Below, one piece after another: positions 5,545 to 6,433 of a DNA stretch of 6,433 bases. The stretch comes from Bacteroidota bacterium (GTDB taxonomy: Bacteria; Bacteroidota; Ignavibacteria; UBA10030; UBA6906). How positions within the stretch are numbered: position 1 is the first letter of the stretch; the number at the start of each line of letters is the position of its first letter. The stretch spans positions 1 to 6,433 of the forward strand of contig JAGDMJ010000203.1 in assembly GCA_017860555.1 (NCBI GenBank), written 5' to 3'. The notes beneath the pieces were generated by a model that was given only the letters and a program-made list of their open reading frames with translations, did no database searches and was not told where the DNA came from. A program made the translations under genes and the position numbers.

Positions 5545-5919
5545 ATGGCTAAAGGTGATGATTTAGAAGAAAGGTTCGTAAAGCTGGCCGCGGATGGGAT
5601 ACTGTTCTGCAAACGGTTGCCGAAAGACGATGGTGGCAGTCACCTTGCCGGATAACTTCTGCGGAGCGGCACAGCGCCAGCACCGAATTATGCCGAGGCA
5701 AGAGGAGCGGAAAGCGATAGAGATTTCTTGCACAAGCTGCGGATCGTGCAGAAGGAGCTTAATGAGACAGAGATCTGGCTGAAAGTGATGGTCATGGCTG
5801 AATTCGCTACCGAGGAATCACTCCATTGCCTGCGCGAAGAGGTCAAATCATTAGCCCGCATCATCACGGCCAGTATCGGGACGCTGAAGGAGAGAGGAGT
5901 GGGAAAAGAGTCGAGGTAA
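5545..5919 (+). pseudogene. Four-helix-bundle protein (S23 / 23S rRNA IVP family) with in-frame stop
   Basis: One continuous frame of 125 codons, the usual length of this family, opens at an ATG behind an excellent ribosome site (AAAGGAGG, 5528-5535). It reads DLEERF near 6-11, then SHLAG, then a TAA at codon 37 (5653-5655), then LLRSGTAPAPNYAEARGAES, DFLHKLRIVQKELNET and a final helix ending at TAA 5917-5919. Family members normally have Gln at the codon-37 position (HIAGQLLRSG). One change from CAA to TAA therefore explains the break, and the frame is intact on both sides. The family consists of small helical bundle proteins first seen in 23S rRNA intervening sequences; relatives include the Avd accessory protein of diversity-generating retroelements, but no retroelement parts are visible here. 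TAA ends other genes in this window, so reassignment is unlikely. Sequencing error is possible. Confidence 0.9.
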
Positions 5920-5929
5920 AGAGGAAAAA

Positions 5930-5998
5930 GTGGATTGCCGATTGCCAACGACATCGGCAATTGACAAGTGGCAATCCACAATCGGCAATTGGGATCTT
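5930..5998. repeat. Nested ATTGCC/GGCAAT inverted repeats
   Basis: GTGGATTGCC (5930-5939) is perfectly complementary to GGCAATCCAC (5970-5979). Inside it, ATTGCC (5941-5946) pairs with GGCAAT (5956-5961). ATCGGCAATTG occurs twice (starting 5953 and 5980). This short repeat-rich tract fills the space between the pseudogene stop and the 3' end of tRNA-Lys. Confidence 0.65.
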
Positions 5999-6003
5999 CC
6001 TTG

Positions 6004-6076
6004 TGCACCCACCAGGACTCGAACCTGGAACCCACTGATTAAGAGTCAGTTGCTCTACCAATTGAGCCATGGGTGC
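6004..6076 (-). tRNA. tRNA-Lys (anticodon CTT)
   Basis: This 73-nt minus-strand cloverleaf is complete. The 7-bp acceptor stem pairs GCACCCA with TGGGTGC, and the discriminator base is A. The D stem is GCTC/GAGC with loop AATTGGTA, and the anticodon stem is ACTGA/TCAGT with loop CTCTTAA (anticodon CTT at loop positions 3-5). The variable loop has 5 nt, and the T arm is CCAGG-TTCGAGT-CCTGG. The 3' CCA is not encoded (ACAA follows), so it must be added by a nucleotidyltransferase. It lies downstream of secG in the same direction and reads the AAG lysine codon. Confidence 0.97.
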
Positions 6077-6097
6077 CTGGAAACCGTTGCCGCTCAA

Positions 6098-6141
6098 CCC
6101 CGAGCGAATCCCGACGCTTTCTGTCGGGATGAGTCGAGGGG
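6098..6141 (-). repeat. Structured palindromic element, copy A, at the end of secG
   Basis: Read on the minus strand, CCCCTCGACTC, an 8-bp stem (ATCCCGAC, loop AGAAAGC, GTCGGGAT), then TCGCTCGGGG. Its outer arms are identical to the element at 4469-4508. It directly abuts the secG stop codon (6142-6144). It may act as a transcription-end or processing structure between secG and tRNA-Lys, although no U-run follows. Confidence 0.65.
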
Positions 6142-6433
6142 TTACTGCCCTCCACCTGCCGGCGGAAGGACCGGCGACGTCGGCGGCGCTTCCTGCACCG
6201 GAGCGCTCTGCGGCGGCAACTGCTGCTGCACAGCGCCCTGCGAGCCTCGCTGAATCACACTCTCCGTCGGGGCATTCGACCGGGGGAGAAAGAAGATGTT
6301 GATCGCCAGGCTGAGCACGATGAACGTCGTGGCGAGAATCTGCGTGGCACGAGTCAGGAAATCCGCCGTCCGACGCACACCGAATACCATGCCCATCTGT
6401 CCGCCACCAAAGGTGCCAGCTAGCCCTCCACCT
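6142..6433 (-). CDS. secG: Preprotein translocase subunit SecG, C-terminal part
   Basis: The 96 residues visible are truncated at the 5' end by the window edge. They begin with the glycine-rich loop GGGLAGTFGGGQ typical of SecG, then FGVRRTADFLTRATQILATT and a second membrane helix ending SLAINIFF. SecG is a small two-helix inner-membrane protein that binds SecY and stimulates SecA-driven protein export. The internal ATG at 6396 is not the start, because the frame and SecG similarity continue upstream to 6433. After the helix there is an unusual tail of about 47 residues rich in Pro, Gln and Ala (QQQLPPQSAP, ending PPAGGGQ), longer than in the E. coli protein region but seen in variable form in other phyla. 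tRNA-Lys follows in the same direction. Confidence 0.9.
   Translation of the reverse strand, partial: GGGLAGTFGGGQMGMVFGVRRTADFLTRATQILATTFIVLSLAINIFFLPRSNAPTESVIQRGSQGAVQQQLPPQSAPVQEAPPTSPVLPPAGGGQ

Noticed and set aside
5545..5919. Location inside a 23S rRNA intervening sequence, or part of a diversity-generating retroelement
   Set aside because: No 23S rRNA sequence, reverse transcriptase or template/variable repeat is visible nearby. The family often occurs as a stand-alone gene.
1..6433. CRISPR array, insertion sequence, toxin-antitoxin or phage genes
   Set aside because: No regularly spaced repeats, transposase or integrase motifs, or recognisable paired toxin-antitoxin genes were found on either strand.

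Overview
The window suggests a member of the Ignavibacteriota/Bacteroidota-Chlorobi side of the FCB group. The best evidence is a complete secreted protein (2679-3950) whose C-terminus is a textbook type IX secretion (T9SS) sorting domain of the Ignavibacteria style, with the motif NYPNPFN, then LGREV, then SGVYF. GC content is moderate, genes are widely spaced, and all but one of the recognisable genes lie on the minus strand. A species cannot be named from this sequence.

Layout from left to right. 1-191 holds the 5' end of a small minus-strand gene and its leader; this block is repeated at 2481-2672. 200-231 is a minus-strand terminator for the lipoprotein gene at 253-951, whose likely promoter lies at 1135-1164. 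952-1600 has no convincing gene but contains a hairpin in the lipoprotein leader and a 12-bp long-range inverted repeat. 1601-2374 is an integral-membrane methyltransferase resembling methanethiol/isoprenylcysteine methyltransferases. It is preceded by the complete copy of the small duplicated gene (2394-2552), 19 bp away. 2679-3950 (seven-bladed Asp-box propeller plus T9SS signal) and 3996-4379 (a short two-repeat Asp-box protein without a sorting signal) form a pair behind a candidate promoter at 4567-4595. 4789-4980 is a small two-helix membrane protein flanked by copies of a 14-nt palindromic motif. 5545-5919 on the plus strand is a four-helix-bundle (S23/23S rRNA IVP) gene broken by one in-frame TAA. 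6004-6076 is tRNA-Lys(CTT) and 6142-6433 is the C-terminal part of secG, cut by the window edge.

How the genes fit together: the secG and tRNA-Lys region is housekeeping, while the rest is accessory, with two surface or exported Asp-box proteins, a lipoprotein and a membrane methyltransferase. I see no complete defence or mobile system. The most interesting non-gene signals are two. The first is the duplicated leader plus small gene (about 89% identical by hand alignment). The second is a pair of structured intergenic palindromes (4469-4508 and 6098-6141) that share identical outer arms but have different, internally self-complementary stems, as expected of a dispersed structured element family.
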